A stretch of 64,000 nt of DNA from Bacillota bacterium (GCA_030611385.1 JAUWPV010000005.1:1-64000); one strand, 5' to 3'. Shown: positions 42,877-51,982, counted from the first letter of the stretch. Numbers and translations: made by a program. The notes: generated by a model from the letters alone, not told the origin.

Positions 42877-45474
42877 TTATGGCATAGACAGATTAAGCTT
42901 ACCTCTTCTCTTTTCTAAGGCATCCTTACCTCCCTCTAATATTTCTATGATCTCCTCTCTTATTTTAGTATTCTCAATAGCACCTAAGTCATATTTAAAT
43001 ACCGGTTTTTTGCCTCCGCTTTTACTGGAAACAATGATTTCTTCACTATCGCTACACACAACAAGGTTTGCGTTGTGTGATGCAACGATGATTTGTCTTT
43101 TTACTTTCTCCTCTTTTATAAAATCTACAATGTGCTTTGAAATCGCCCGTGCATCTAAATCATCTTCCGGCTGATCAATTAATACGGGATAGTTGTAATC
43201 ATCAAACTTAAAAATATACTCTAGTAAAACAAGGGCTTTTTCTCCATCTGACATATGGTCATATTCTTCACCTTTTTTGTTTTTTATGCTCTTTTGAAAG
43301 TTTATTTTAAACCTGTTCTTGAATAATCTAATAAGTATATTTTCCTTATCTCTTCCTGCTTTTAACAGTAGATCACCAGTTAAAATACCAAGAAACAATT
43401 CCCTTAATAGTTTGAAATATTGACTTTTACTGTAAGTCCATTCTGCAGGATTAATTAAAAAGCTATTCGCTTCCTTATACCTTTTTTCTTCATCATTTCT
43501 AAATGAAGTTGAGTTGTGATAATTTATGTTTTCATCAATGAATAACTTAAAACTTTCTTCACCAAAGCTTGTAGTAATTTCAACGACTGAAAACTCTAAG
43601 TACCCAACATCTAAAATAAGGTGTTTATACCGCTCGTTAAAAAGAAAGTATTTTTCTACGATTTCTTTCTGTTTGTCATTGTAAACCTTTCGTAACTCCT
43701 CTAACTCTTTTTTAAGAGCAACAATCGATTGCAACACTTCCTTTTTATCTTGCAAAGACTTCGTTAGATCAACTAGGGACCGATGCTTTTCTACCTTTGC
43801 CTTTAGTGGTTTTAGACTTGTTTCTATATCAGAAATAATTTCCTCTAGTTCTGCTCTGTCGTTCTTGAGGTTACTTATTTCTAACTTAATAAATTCTTTC
43901 TTAAAAAGTTCATCGAATTCTTTCAGCTTTTTCTCAATTTTTTCTCGGTATTTTTGAGAAAATTCAAATTCAAATATCTTCTCAGCAGTGATAATCTCTT
44001 CTTCCTTTAAGGACTCAAACGAGGCTATATCTCTTTTATGAATATTAAGATTCTGTGCTTGTTTAATTTTTTCAGCGTTGAGCCGCTTGTAATCCTCTAA
44101 CTCCTCGTTGGTAATTTTCTTTCCCGTTTTGTTAATTTCTTTTAGCTTATTGTCAATCCTTTCAATCTCACTTTCTATATCTTCTTTCTTGCCAAGTTTT
44201 TTAATTTTACTTTGCTTTTCTCTTTCGTCTTCTCTAATTGCAAGTAATTCTCTAGCCAACGATGTTATCCTCAGAAAGTTTTCATTCTCAAATCTTCTAT
44301 AATCTTGTAACGTTTGGCTAAAATCTTCTTTATTCTCAAATAAGCTCAACAAAAAGTCATCGAATTGGGAACTTCTTTCATATACTAATTCCCCCAAATA
44401 TCTTTGCGGGATAAATAATACCCCCTTTGCTTTATCTTCTGTTGAATCCAAAGTATTTTCTTTTTTGTCTCTCCAAAAAACCTTAAAGTCATTCAGTTGC
44501 AAAAAATCTTCTTGATCAATTCCTTTTTCTTTACACTGTTCTGGATCAACAGCGAAAGCAATATTTTTAAGCAGATTTGATTTACCTGTTGCTCGGCTAC
44601 CAATAATTGAGTTTAAGTTTTGATTGAAATACACAACCTGCTTTTCTGCGTCGGAAAAGTTTTTATACTCAACCCTGTCAATGATGTTGTAATTGGATTT
44701 TTCCTCGGGCTCCAATTCTTGAATTCTAACCCTTCCTTCCGGTTCATATACGATCTGCTTCAAACCATCAAATGTAGGATCAGCCTTAATCCAGCAATAT
44801 GACTTTAGTTGGTACTTTCTTGCGTTGTGATTGTCCGAACAGATAATCATAGGATATGTACCTATTTCGAGAAAAACTTTTTTAGTGTAACCTTCTTGAT
44901 CTTTCTCTTGTCCCAATTCGAAGATGTCCGCACATTTAGCTATATCTTCCTTTTCAGCCATTGTAACGGGCAAGGAATTGGTAATTTTCTCTATGGAATT
45001 TGACTTACTGCCTGCATGAAGAGAAACAATGCCGCCTAAATCTTTTATGAGCTTCGAAGTTATTTCTAGGTCGCAGTAAATTTCATTATCTCCCTTTCCT
45101 TCCTGTTTCTTTTTTGCGATGTCTGCTTTCGAATTGATCTCACTCCAAATATACTCAATGTTACTATCTTCAGGAAATATTCCTATAAAGTGAACGGGAT
45201 CTCTTCCTCGAGCATCGGAACATAACTCTATCCCTGGAAGGATAACAATATCATTTATTGCTATATTTTTAAGGTCTTTTATTCTTTGAGCATCGATAAA
45301 ATGATGGTCGGTAATAGCAACAACGCTTATGCCTTCTTTCCTCAAGCTCTCAATAATATCTTTATTGGTTACCGATTTATCGTCATAATCATGATGGGAA
45401 CTGGGAGTATGAAAATGCAAATCCCACTTTCTCCATTCTGAACCCCTGTACATTTTTAAGTTTGTACCTGGCAT
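42877..45474 (-). CDS. PHP-domain plus SMC-like ATPase (TrlF-like), probable defence protein
   Basis: About 865 residues. The N terminus is a PHP phosphoesterase domain: DLHFHTPSSHHDY, ITDHHF, HFIGIFPED, SLHAGSKS and CSDNHNARK hold the metal ligands. The rest is an ABC/SMC-type ATPase with Walker A GSRATGKSNLL near 300, a long coiled coil (about 400-650), a signature near MSDGEKALVLLEYIF and Walker B YPVLIDQPEDDLD with D-loop, then IVASHNANL. This is the architecture of the TrlF family, often found in defence islands. I choose the ATG at 45,474, 11 bases from AGAGG; a GTG at 45,486 overlaps the signal. The gene is strikingly AT-rich. Confidence 0.85.
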   Translation of the reverse strand: MPGTNLKMYRGSEWRKWDLHFHTPSSHHDYDDKSVTNKDIIESLRKEGISVVAITDHHFIDAQRIKDLKNIAINDIVILPGIELCSDARGRDPVHFIGIFPEDSNIEYIWSEINSKADIAKKKQEGKGDNEIYCDLEITSKLIKDLGGIVSLHAGSKSNSIEKITNSLPVTMAEKEDIAKCADIFELGQEKDQEGYTKKVFLEIGTYPMIICSDNHNARKYQLKSYCWIKADPTFDGLKQIVYEPEGRVRIQELEPEEKSNYNIIDRVEYKNFSDAEKQVVYFNQNLNSIIGSRATGKSNLLKNIAFAVDPEQCKEKGIDQEDFLQLNDFKVFWRDKKENTLDSTEDKAKGVLFIPQRYLGELVYERSSQFDDFLLSLFENKEDFSQTLQDYRRFENENFLRITSLARELLAIREDEREKQSKIKKLGKKEDIESEIERIDNKLKEINKTGKKITNEELEDYKRLNAEKIKQAQNLNIHKRDIASFESLKEEEIITAEKIFEFEFSQKYREKIEKKLKEFDELFKKEFIKLEISNLKNDRAELEEIISDIETSLKPLKAKVEKHRSLVDLTKSLQDKKEVLQSIVALKKELEELRKVYNDKQKEIVEKYFLFNERYKHLILDVGYLEFSVVEITTSFGEESFKLFIDENINYHNSTSFRNDEEKRYKEANSFLINPAEWTYSKSQYFKLLRELFLGILTGDLLLKAGRDKENILIRLFKNRFKINFQKSIKNKKGEEYDHMSDGEKALVLLEYIFKFDDYNYPVLIDQPEDDLDARAISKHIVDFIKEEKVKRQIIVASHNANLVVCSDSEEIIVSSKSGGKKPVFKYDLGAIENTKIREEIIEILEGGKDALEKRRGKLNLSMP

Positions 45475-45773
45475 AGATAATTTCACCTCTGCTTAAAAAC
45501 TTGATTAGTTTTTAATATAAGCATCATTAATCTTAACTAAGTTATTGTATTACCTTATCAAACTATTTAAATTATATAAAAGATTTCCGTGTCTTGCAAT
45601 GCTGGACTTTGTAAAAACGTATAAAGCAGAGTAGTATCTGCCACCCGCTACAGTAACCTGAACTGTCCTCTTTCATTCCCTACTTTATTTGTATAGTGTT
45701 TTCTCGAGAATCTGATCACCTTCTCTTTATTTCCCTGCTCCTCAAACCTGTAGAAAGGTGGCGAGGTTATAGC

Positions 45774-46410
45774 CTAAAAAGGCAGTGATGGCTTGCCGTC
45801 TATAACCAGTTTGAGATAGATGTGATACTTATCTATCATAATTAAGTCTCCCCTCTTAAATTCGGGGTAAAACTCCTTTTCTAAAAACTCACCGTCTTCC
45901 GGACCGACAGGAAAGGAAATAATCGTCCCCACGTTTCCAAAGACTGTCTTTCGTAAATCCTCGTCAAGCTGTCCTATATACTGGTGAGCTACTATTAAAC
46001 TCAGCCGGTATTTTCTTACCTCAGAGAGAATACCTTTGAAGGCCTCCGCGGCAACAAACTCCTTAAACTCATCTACGTAGAGAAAATAATCTCTTCTTTT
46101 ATCTTCTAAGACATCAATGCGGCTCATCGCTGCAAGCTGAATTTTAGTAACGATTAAAGAACCAAGAAAAGAGGATATATCGGCCTCGAGCAGGAAATTA
46201 GGAAACATTGAAAAGTGTTTAAGGCCCAGATAATCGTCTGTTGCCCTGAAAAAAGACTGCTGAATAAGATAAGATCTCTCGCTTTAGAGCGTTTTTATCA
46301 ACATGAACAGGAAAAGTTGGTCTTTCTCCAATCGGAGGATTTTTTCTAATATCTTCAGATGACGTCTGCCGCTTTAAGCGGTAGCGACGAAAAGGCAAAG
46401 GGTTACAAAG
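45774..46410 (-). pseudogene. conjugation-type DNA-transfer ATPase remnant (HerA/VirD4-like)
   Basis: The better part (45,774-46,265) has ISSFLGSLIVTKIQLAAMSR, the Walker B-like DYFLYVDEFKEF, LIVAHQYIGQLDEDLR and FGNVGTIISFPVG, as in type IV secretion coupling ATPases, but the Walker A domain is absent and the end at SLPF is truncated. Upstream, a second frame (46,250-46,410; IRKNPPIGERPTFPVHVDKN) runs into it, and the two meet at the six-base homopolymer 46,249-46,254, so a frameshift probably broke one gene. Evidence of a past conjugative element. 45,487-45,773 shows no gene; 46,411-46,596 has only scraps of decayed minus-strand reading frame. Confidence 0.7.
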
Positions 46411-46596
46411 TCAAAGGCCAATACCGATCGATAGAGGAAGAAGAGCAGCTAGCTAAAAGGGGAGCGGCTCGCCCAGATCATCTTCTAGAGCCTGCGTCGA
46501 CAGAAGGAAAATTGATTATGACCTAATTCATCGGGAGTGGAAACTACGTCAATTCAACCTAAATATTGTTAGACTATTTTGGGGGGAAGATAAACA

Positions 46597-47373
46597 ATGG
46601 AGATAGCATCCAGCGTAGCTCATAGGGTCCTCAAATATGCTGCTACAGTTGTACGTAGGAACGTAGTCTTGTCAGTAGCCAATCTGCACAGATACGCTGA
46701 ATCTCCGTTCCCGAAACAGCGAACGGTGTTCTCTTTGCCTCTATTTGATCTCTTTGTTCAAGAGGTAGAGGATGTAGTTGATTTTTTGCTTCGTGTGGGC
46801 TGGATATCTACGGTTCGGAATCAAGAAGATGAAAACGGTGAAAACCAGGCGGTGAAGCTTACACCGGTGGGACTCGCTGTATTGGCTGAACTTGAGGAAA
46901 CAACGAACACAAATATTTGCGAAGGCACTGAGACAGTGTTACTAGATGACAATGATCCATTTTCTTACGCACGAGTTGTAGGACGAATCGTTGATCACGA
47001 AGAGTGTCTAATCGCGGATCCTTATTTTCGATTAGATCAGCTGGAGGACATAATACGTTTCACCAAGACCCGTCGAGTTTTGACGAGTCGTAAAATAGGT
47101 GAAGCACGTATAGCAGAGCTTGCAACAGCGGTACAGTTGCTGTCTGAAACCCAGCGTCCGGAGATCCGAGTTAGCTCAGCTGCAGAATTCCATGATAGAT
47201 ATATCATTTCCCTTAATCAGGATCGAGTGAGTTTCCTTGGTACTTCGCTGAACAGTGTTCAAGGTAAACTGTCACTGATTGGAAGGATACATGGACCAGT
47301 CGAAGGTAAGATTCGCGAAGCTTATAATCGACTTTGGAGCGAAGCGGATCCACTTGAACAGCGGAATGACTGA
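46597..47373 (+). CDS. winged-helix plus PLD-like domain protein of unknown function
   Basis: A 258-residue protein. Residues 1-105 look like a winged-helix DNA-binding region (LPLFDLFVQEVEDVVDFLLRVGWIST, KLTPVGLAVLAEL). The C-terminal part resembles a degenerate phospholipase D-like fold, with FHDRYIISLN near 203-212 and FLGTSLNSVQGKLSLI following; the second HKD copy is not obvious. Similar HDR[FY]...G[AT]SL proteins occur in accessory and defence loci. GGGGGGAA precedes the ATG. It starts a plus-strand run of three genes. Confidence 0.6.
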   Translation: MEIASSVAHRVLKYAATVVRRNVVLSVANLHRYAESPFPKQRTVFSLPLFDLFVQEVEDVVDFLLRVGWISTVRNQEDENGENQAVKLTPVGLAVLAELEETTNTNICEGTETVLLDDNDPFSYARVVGRIVDHEECLIADPYFRLDQLEDIIRFTKTRRVLTSRKIGEARIAELATAVQLLSETQRPEIRVSSAAEFHDRYIISLNQDRVSFLGTSLNSVQGKLSLIGRIHGPVEGKIREAYNRLWSEADPLEQRND

Positions 47374-47458
47374 GCAAGTGGTCAACTATCTAAGCGCAAG
47401 AATGTTAAATATGATTCATAGAGCCGATGTCAGATTCGAAATACTGGGTTAAGGGGCG

Positions 47459-48064
47459 ATGACTGTGCCAGACTCTAAGTTCGGGTTGATGGAAGAGTAT
47501 AGGTCGCTACGCGACGAGATTATGAAGAGGCAAGAAGCTCGCCAGTTGACGATAGGATTTACCGTGACCGCCGTGGCGACCACGACGGGATTGTCACTTA
47601 GCGGTATTGCCCCAAATATAGAGGGGCCAAACCTCTTTGTCTTGGCCCTAGTCGGGCTCGCGCTGGCGCTAGTAGTCGCGGCACTTCTGTTGACGATACA
47701 CCACACGCAACATATCGACCTCATGTCTACGTATATCAGACACTTCGTCGAATCGGAAATACCGGGGATTAGATGGGAATCACGCTGGACCCTCTATAGG
47801 AAAGCTTCGCGATCTAAGCTCTCGGGTGGTGGTTTACCCATGGGAACTTCGAAACCTCTGGCTTTTTTCTACGCATTAATGACTCTCGCTGATTTCTCAG
47901 TACTCTTTGTAACTGGACTATACAGTTACTGGTATGCCATCTCAGTCCTTTCTGGTCTGGCACTCTTATCACTATCTTTGTCATTTGACTTGTACTTCAG
48001 GAAGTCGCGTGGATGGAAAACCCGATGGGACCTCGTGGACCAGGAAAAGGTGAAGCCGTGTTAG
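47459..48064 (+). CDS. hypothetical four-segment membrane protein
   Basis: A 201-residue protein with a charged N-terminal helix (KFGLMEEYRSLRDEIMKRQEARQ) followed by two pairs of membrane segments, about 31-50 and 58-82, then about 132-150 and 156-176. The layout, a cytosolic helix then two TM hairpins, recalls small pore-forming effector domains such as SLATT, but I cannot confirm a family. It lies 85 bp after the winged-helix/PLD-like gene on the same strand, with similar codon use. Confidence 0.6.
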   Translation: MTVPDSKFGLMEEYRSLRDEIMKRQEARQLTIGFTVTAVATTTGLSLSGIAPNIEGPNLFVLALVGLALALVVAALLLTIHHTQHIDLMSTYIRHFVESEIPGIRWESRWTLYRKASRSKLSGGGLPMGTSKPLAFFYALMTLADFSVLFVTGLYSYWYAISVLSGLALLSLSLSFDLYFRKSRGWKTRWDLVDQEKVKPC

Positions 48065-48233
48065 TGAGTGATGCAGTTGTTAGCCAAAGTTTCCCAAGTT
48101 GATACGACTCACTTACTTATCAAACAAACAATTCCAGCATACAACAAGTCTATTTTAGTTATAAGTGGTAGTTTTATGAAATTCTTGAGTCAATTTTTAT
48201 AAAAAAATACTTTGTGGAAGGAAACCTGGTTTT

Positions 48234-48863
48234 GTGAAGTTTTATACTAAGATCACCTTATGGGAAAATCAGCGCAGACTAAGAATACTTTTCGAGTTTC
48301 GTAATATTGTGAACACTTATTTTGACAATAGTCGTATTGAGTGGGCGTCTGGCGAACAAATTGAAGACGTTGATGCTCAGAGAGCACGAGTCAAAATTAA
48401 TCGAACTATGAGTGAAGTTTATAGTGTCATTTTGCATTCCAGGATGAATCCATCTGTACGATGGACACCCCCACCAATTGTAGGTGGCTATGTTCAAGAT
48501 GTCGATCTAATTCTTGACCTTTTCCATATACACCGGCTCCAGATCTCGCCAAAAAATGTGCTTGATTTTATCGATAGAGTTATAGGAACTTATGAAAATA
48601 ATTATGTGCGAGCGATAGTAAGAACATTCAATCCTTTATTTTATATCGGACTGATACTGGACTGGATAGCATCGCTTCCTTTTGTATTGATTAATAAAAT
48701 CGGTTTTAATAGCGCAAAAGTAGAATCCTCGATTATTGGCAAACTTTTAAAAGGGTTCCTTTATGTGGTAACCGCTACCGCTTCAATTCTTACTATACTG
48801 CATCTACTAAACTACCTAGAATCTGTTAAGCAATTCATAGAACATATATTTGTTTCTAAGTAA
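48234..48863 (+). CDS. hypothetical membrane-associated protein
   Basis: A 209-residue protein with a polar N-terminal 110 residues and hydrophobic segments at about 126-155 and 175-195. GUG start with AAGGAAA upstream. No family recognised. It is more AT-rich than the two genes before it and separated from them by 170 bp, so it may be a different acquisition. Confidence 0.55.
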   Translation: MKFYTKITLWENQRRLRILFEFRNIVNTYFDNSRIEWASGEQIEDVDAQRARVKINRTMSEVYSVILHSRMNPSVRWTPPPIVGGYVQDVDLILDLFHIHRLQISPKNVLDFIDRVIGTYENNYVRAIVRTFNPLFYIGLILDWIASLPFVLINKIGFNSAKVESSIIGKLLKGFLYVVTATASILTILHLLNYLESVKQFIEHIFVSK

Positions 48864-48903
48864 CCTCTCCAAATTGAGGAGCAACCAACCCCTTTGAAGC
48901 TTT

Positions 48904-49260
48904 CTATAAGCATCTTTCGTTTCTCTCCCATCGGGCCAAAGTCGTAGGGTCAACGCCCAATTGCCTAGCCGGTTCCTTCTGTGTCATACTGATAAACCTA
49001 CGGTAGTATACTATCTTCTCCCCCAATGTTTCCGGATCTTTATCAAAAGGAACATAGCCCAGATACTTAACAATTCTTGGTATATGCTGCAGTTTCGGTA
49101 ATGAGTAACCCTTTTCCCAGTTGTAGACTTTGGTTTTATCAACCCCGAGAACTGGAGCAACATCCTTCTGAAGAAGTTTTAGATCAAGTCTTCTTTTCCT
49201 CAGGAGGTTGCCTATGGTCTTCAGCTCTCGGCAATGTATACTATTCCCAATGGGTGAGAC
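48904..49260 (-). pseudogene. double-HTH regulator remnant (XRE-like), 5' truncated
   Basis: A frame of about 118 codons without an ATG, GTG or TTG start: it opens from a stop codon and reads HCRELKTIGNLLRKRRLDLK, LLQKDVAPVLGVDKTKVYNWEKGY, a linker LPKLQHIPRIVKYLGYVPFD, then a second HTH (SMTQKEPARQLGVDPTTLARWERNER). Proteins of this type sit near integrases in many Firmicutes elements. The missing start lies just at the island's right border, so truncation by the insertion is likely. Confidence 0.75.
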
Positions 49261-49305
49261 ACGAAAAAGAAAAATAAGTTACAATGGGTGCATTATACAT
49301 TGCCG
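49229..49305. repeat. 12-bp inverted repeat spanning the island's right border
   Basis: CGGCAATGTATA (49,229) and TATACATTGCCG (49,294) are perfect inverted copies; the right arm includes the first bases of the yifB repeat (ATTGCCG). CAATGGGTG is also directly repeated at 49,248 and 49,282 between them. This may be the recombination site of the element. Confidence 0.45.
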
Positions 49306-49385
49306 ATCTGGATCATTCCGAAACTATCGGGGCTCCCCATATCGCCGAGGCTGTGCAGTACCGAAACCTTGACCGGCAAAGTTAA
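49299..49385 (+). repeat. third copy of the yifB 3' end (right island border)
   Basis: The final 87 bases of yifB with only about three differences; similarity continues some 30 bases past the stop codon, into sequence like that after the resident yifB. It adjoins the yraN gene, so it probably is the original downstream flank. Confidence 0.88.
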
Positions 49386-49407
49386 ATTCTTGACCAAGTT
49401 TCTCCTC

Positions 49408-49779
49408 CTAACCGGCTAAAATCCCCCGAATATGGTTTAATTTCCGGACAGTGTGATTATCTTTATCGAGCATTATAGCGATTAGATCAATGCGGCAGGG
49501 CACTTCGCGTTTATAGGTTGACTGCAGGTAACAAAGAGCCAGGCGGCGTAAACGGCGCGCTTTTTCTTTTGTGATCGATTCTTCAGGCAGTCCGAAAGCC
49601 GAGCTAGTCTTAGTACGCACCTCTATAATAACAATAGCACCTTTATCGCGGGCGATAATATCTATTTCCCCCAGAGAACATCGATAATTGGTTTCTATTA
49701 TCCGGTAACCCAGTTTCTCCAGGTGTAGCCGGGCCGCTTTTTCACCTTCGTGGCCGACCTGTTGACGTTCTTTAGTCAT
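49408..49779 (-). CDS. YraN (UPF0102) predicted endonuclease-like protein
   Basis: A 123-residue protein of the YraN family with a restriction-nuclease-like fold: GEKAARLHLEKLGYRIIETNYR, then GEIDIIARDKGAIVIIEVRTK with the acidic and Lys positions of a PD-D/ExK core. In vivo role is unclear. The ATG at 49,779 follows GGAG by seven bases; the longer frame begins inside rnhB. It follows rnhB in the conserved cluster. Confidence 0.9.
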   Translation of the reverse strand: MTKERQQVGHEGEKAARLHLEKLGYRIIETNYRCSLGEIDIIARDKGAIVIIEVRTKTSSAFGLPEESITKEKARRLRRLALCYLQSTYKREVPCRIDLIAIMLDKDNHTVRKLNHIRGILAG

Positions 49780-49802
49780 AGTGGTTCTCCAGAGTTTTTT
49801 AC

Positions 49803-50573
49803 TTAATTGTAGGTGAGCCTGAAAGATCGGCGGTGCGCCGGGCAAGGACCGTAATCAAACAAAGCGCGGCGGTGTTCGAGGGTACCGTAGCCTTTATTTC
49901 GATCAAAACCGTATCGGGGATAGTGAACATGCAAATCGGTCATCATCTTATCCCTGGTCACCTTGGCCAAAACTGAAGCCGCTGCTATGGATTGAGAGAG
50001 GGTATCCCCACCCTTAATTGCTTTTTGCCGGAATGAGCATTGTGATATTGGAAACCCGTCAACCAGAACAAAATCGGGCAGCAATTGAAGCCTGTCGAGA
50101 GCCCGCCTCATCGCCAACAGTGTAGCATGATGTATATTGAGTTGATCTATTTCTTCCCGCGACGCGCTGCCGATACCGTAGGCTTCGGCTTCCATAATAA
50201 TATGCTCGAATATCCTTTCGCGTGTTGCCGCTGAAAGCTGCTTGGAATCGTTTAAACCGTTAATGTGGATGTCTGATTTAAAAATAACTGCTGCCGCCAC
50301 TACCGGCCCGGCCAGAGGGCCGCGCCCGGCTTCATCCACACCGGCAACCGCTTTAAAACCTTGTTCCCATAATTTTTTTTCTTCTACCAGCATCTTTTGC
50401 AGACGGGCTTCTTCTTTAAATTGTGCTTCCCTTCGCCGATAATAAGTTTTAAGAAGATCTGCTGCACCATGTCTCTGATCGGCTTCGAGAAGGACCACCT
50501 CTTCCGGACACAGTTCTTTCTTGCAAGCAAGAAACGCAGCCAATTCTCTTATGGTCATCTTAGCGAAAGACAA
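49803..50573 (-). CDS. rnhB: ribonuclease HII
   Basis: Removes ribonucleotides misincorporated in DNA and RNA of RNA-DNA hybrids. The 256-residue protein has an N-terminal helical extension of about 68 residues before the catalytic core GVDEAGRGPLAGPVVAAAV; DGFP and further KGGDTLSQSIAAASVLAKVTRD and YPRYGFDRNKGYGT blocks follow. It lies between rbgA and yraN. Confidence 0.95.
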   Translation of the reverse strand: MSFAKMTIRELAAFLACKKELCPEEVVLLEADQRHGAADLLKTYYRRREAQFKEEARLQKMLVEEKKLWEQGFKAVAGVDEAGRGPLAGPVVAAAVIFKSDIHINGLNDSKQLSAATRERIFEHIIMEAEAYGIGSASREEIDQLNIHHATLLAMRRALDRLQLLPDFVLVDGFPISQCSFRQKAIKGGDTLSQSIAAASVLAKVTRDKMMTDLHVHYPRYGFDRNKGYGTLEHRRALFDYGPCPAHRRSFRLTYN

Positions 50574-50606
50574 AGAAGCCTCTCCTCCCGTGGGTATGCG
50601 TCAGCT

Positions 50607-51452
50607 CTAGGTAATTTTGAGTGGCGGATCCTCCAGAGACAATTCGCCCAGAGCCCCTCCCTGAAAATCACGCAAAACAAGCGCGGCAGTCCGATCCTGA
50701 TCTATTTTCCCGCCTGACTGCAGGCAACCCTGCAATAATCCAATCTGGTCAAACATTTTTTCAGGAGTATCGAGACGCAGTCCGCCATAGCGGTTTATAA
50801 GAATACTTTCTTGTCTTTTTTCCAGGTAAAGTTTAATCAACCATAAGGCAATACCCTGTGAGTCAATCCTGCTGGGCGGTATCGCCCCGACAACGGCCAA
50901 AGGCCACGTAGTATTTTCATTCAGATTAGGCCAGAGGATGCCCGGTGTATCAAGCAGCTCCAGGCCCGGTGTAATGCGAATCCACTGTCTACCTCTGGTT
51001 ATACCAGGTTGATTAGCAGTCCTGGTTACCGCTTTACGGACAAAGTAGTTGATCAGGGTTGACTTGCCAACATTGGGTATGCCGACAATAATCATGCGTA
51101 AAGGGCGTTTGATACGGGATGGTCGAAGATTATGCTCCTGCTCTTTAAGAAAACGAAGAAATCGATCAAGATAGCGCTTGTTGTGGACACTAAATGCCAT
51201 AGCCTGCAGTTGTTCCATGCCCCTAAAATACGAAAGCCAGCGCTCGGTAACAGCTTCTTCAGCCCGGTCAGCTTTGTGTAGCAAGATCAGGCGCCTTTTA
51301 CCACCGAGTAAGCCGGCAATCACGGGGTTGCGGCTGCTAGTGGGAATACGGGCATCAAGCAGTTCCACGACCAGATCAACTATTTTGAAATCCTGACGCA
51401 GAATATTTATTGCCCTGGCCATATTCCCCGGGAACCATTGGCCGCTTTTCAA
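50607..51452 (-). CDS. rbgA: ribosome biogenesis GTPase RbgA (YlqF)
   Basis: Circularly permuted GTPase needed for a late step of 50S assembly. The G4-like motif (LLHKADRAEE) comes first, then G1 GIPNVGKSTLINYF near 122-135 and G3 LLDTPGIL. MKSGQWFPGNMARA opens the protein. G4 has His in place of the usual Asn. UUG start. Its end overlaps lepB by 4 bp. Confidence 0.95.
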   Translation of the reverse strand: MKSGQWFPGNMARAINILRQDFKIVDLVVELLDARIPTSSRNPVIAGLLGGKRRLILLHKADRAEEAVTERWLSYFRGMEQLQAMAFSVHNKRYLDRFLRFLKEQEHNLRPSRIKRPLRMIIVGIPNVGKSTLINYFVRKAVTRTANQPGITRGRQWIRITPGLELLDTPGILWPNLNENTTWPLAVVGAIPPSRIDSQGIALWLIKLYLEKRQESILINRYGGLRLDTPEKMFDQIGLLQGCLQSGGKIDQDRTAALVLRDFQGGALGELSLEDPPLKIT

Positions 51453-51982
51453 GGTTGCTGCACCTTATTGCTGATTACCCGGGCTTCCCAGAGAGGCCAA
51501 AATATAAAGAAAGCCTGTCCCTTGATATCTTCCTGCGAAATAAAACCAACCCGCGGGTCTCTGCTGTCCATGCTGTTTCGGCGGTAATCACCCATCATGA
51601 AGAGATACCCGGGAGGAACTTCTACCGGCCCGTAATCATACATTTCCATATTTTCAAGCAGATAAGGTTCCTCCAGCAGGATGTTATTGATATAAACCTG
51701 TCCGTTTACAATCTCAATTTTATCGCCAGCCACACCGATTATCCGTTTAATAAAATCCCGGCCGGGGTCATATTCAAATACAACTATGTCTCCACTCTTA
51801 GGTAAATCAAAACGATAAACCAGTTTGTTGACTATCAACCGTTCTGTCTCGTGCAGGGTCGGATACATCGACCGGCCTTCGACAATAAATACTTCAAAGA
51901 GAAACAGCCTGATCAAGAGAGCAAGGACCACTGCAATCAGAATAGTTCTAACCCAATCCCAAAGCTCTTTCCATTTATTCAA
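51449..51982 (-). CDS. lepB: type I signal peptidase
   Basis: Membrane-anchored serine protease that removes signal peptides of secreted proteins. The 177-residue protein has one N-terminal membrane segment (about 12-33), the catalytic Ser38 in VEGRSMYPTL and Lys79 in RDFIKRIIGV, and MMGDYRRNSMDSR near the C terminus. UUG start. Position between rplS and rbgA is the Firmicutes norm. Confidence 0.95.
   Translation of the reverse strand: MNKWKELWDWVRTILIAVVLALLIRLFLFEVFIVEGRSMYPTLHETERLIVNKLVYRFDLPKSGDIVVFEYDPGRDFIKRIIGVAGDKIEIVNGQVYINNILLEEPYLLENMEMYDYGPVEVPPGYLFMMGDYRRNSMDSRDPRVGFISQEDIKGQAFFIFWPLWEARVISNKVQQP

Larger units (their letters stand above)
40461..49298. mobile_element. composite accessory island between yifB and yraN
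   Basis: About 8.8 kb separate yifB from yraN, neighbours in many Firmicutes. The right edge carries a copy of the yifB 3' end (49,299-49,385), and a further 398-bp copy lies inside at 42,086-42,483. The island contains REP-element transposase remnants, mazEF, a serine recombinase fragment, a PHP-ATPase, a broken conjugation ATPase, three unknown genes and a truncated regulator. The composition is uneven: the PHP-ATPase gene is strongly AT-rich, while 46,597-48,064 is not. No intact integrase is present. Insertion at the gene's 3' end with regeneration of that end is the simplest reading of the repeats. Confidence 0.75.

Noticed and set aside
46359..46526. 55-codon plus-strand frame between the conjugation ATPase relic and the winged-helix gene
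   Set aside because: It lies opposite decayed minus-strand coding sequence and has no well-spaced Shine-Dalgarno; I treat it as a shadow.
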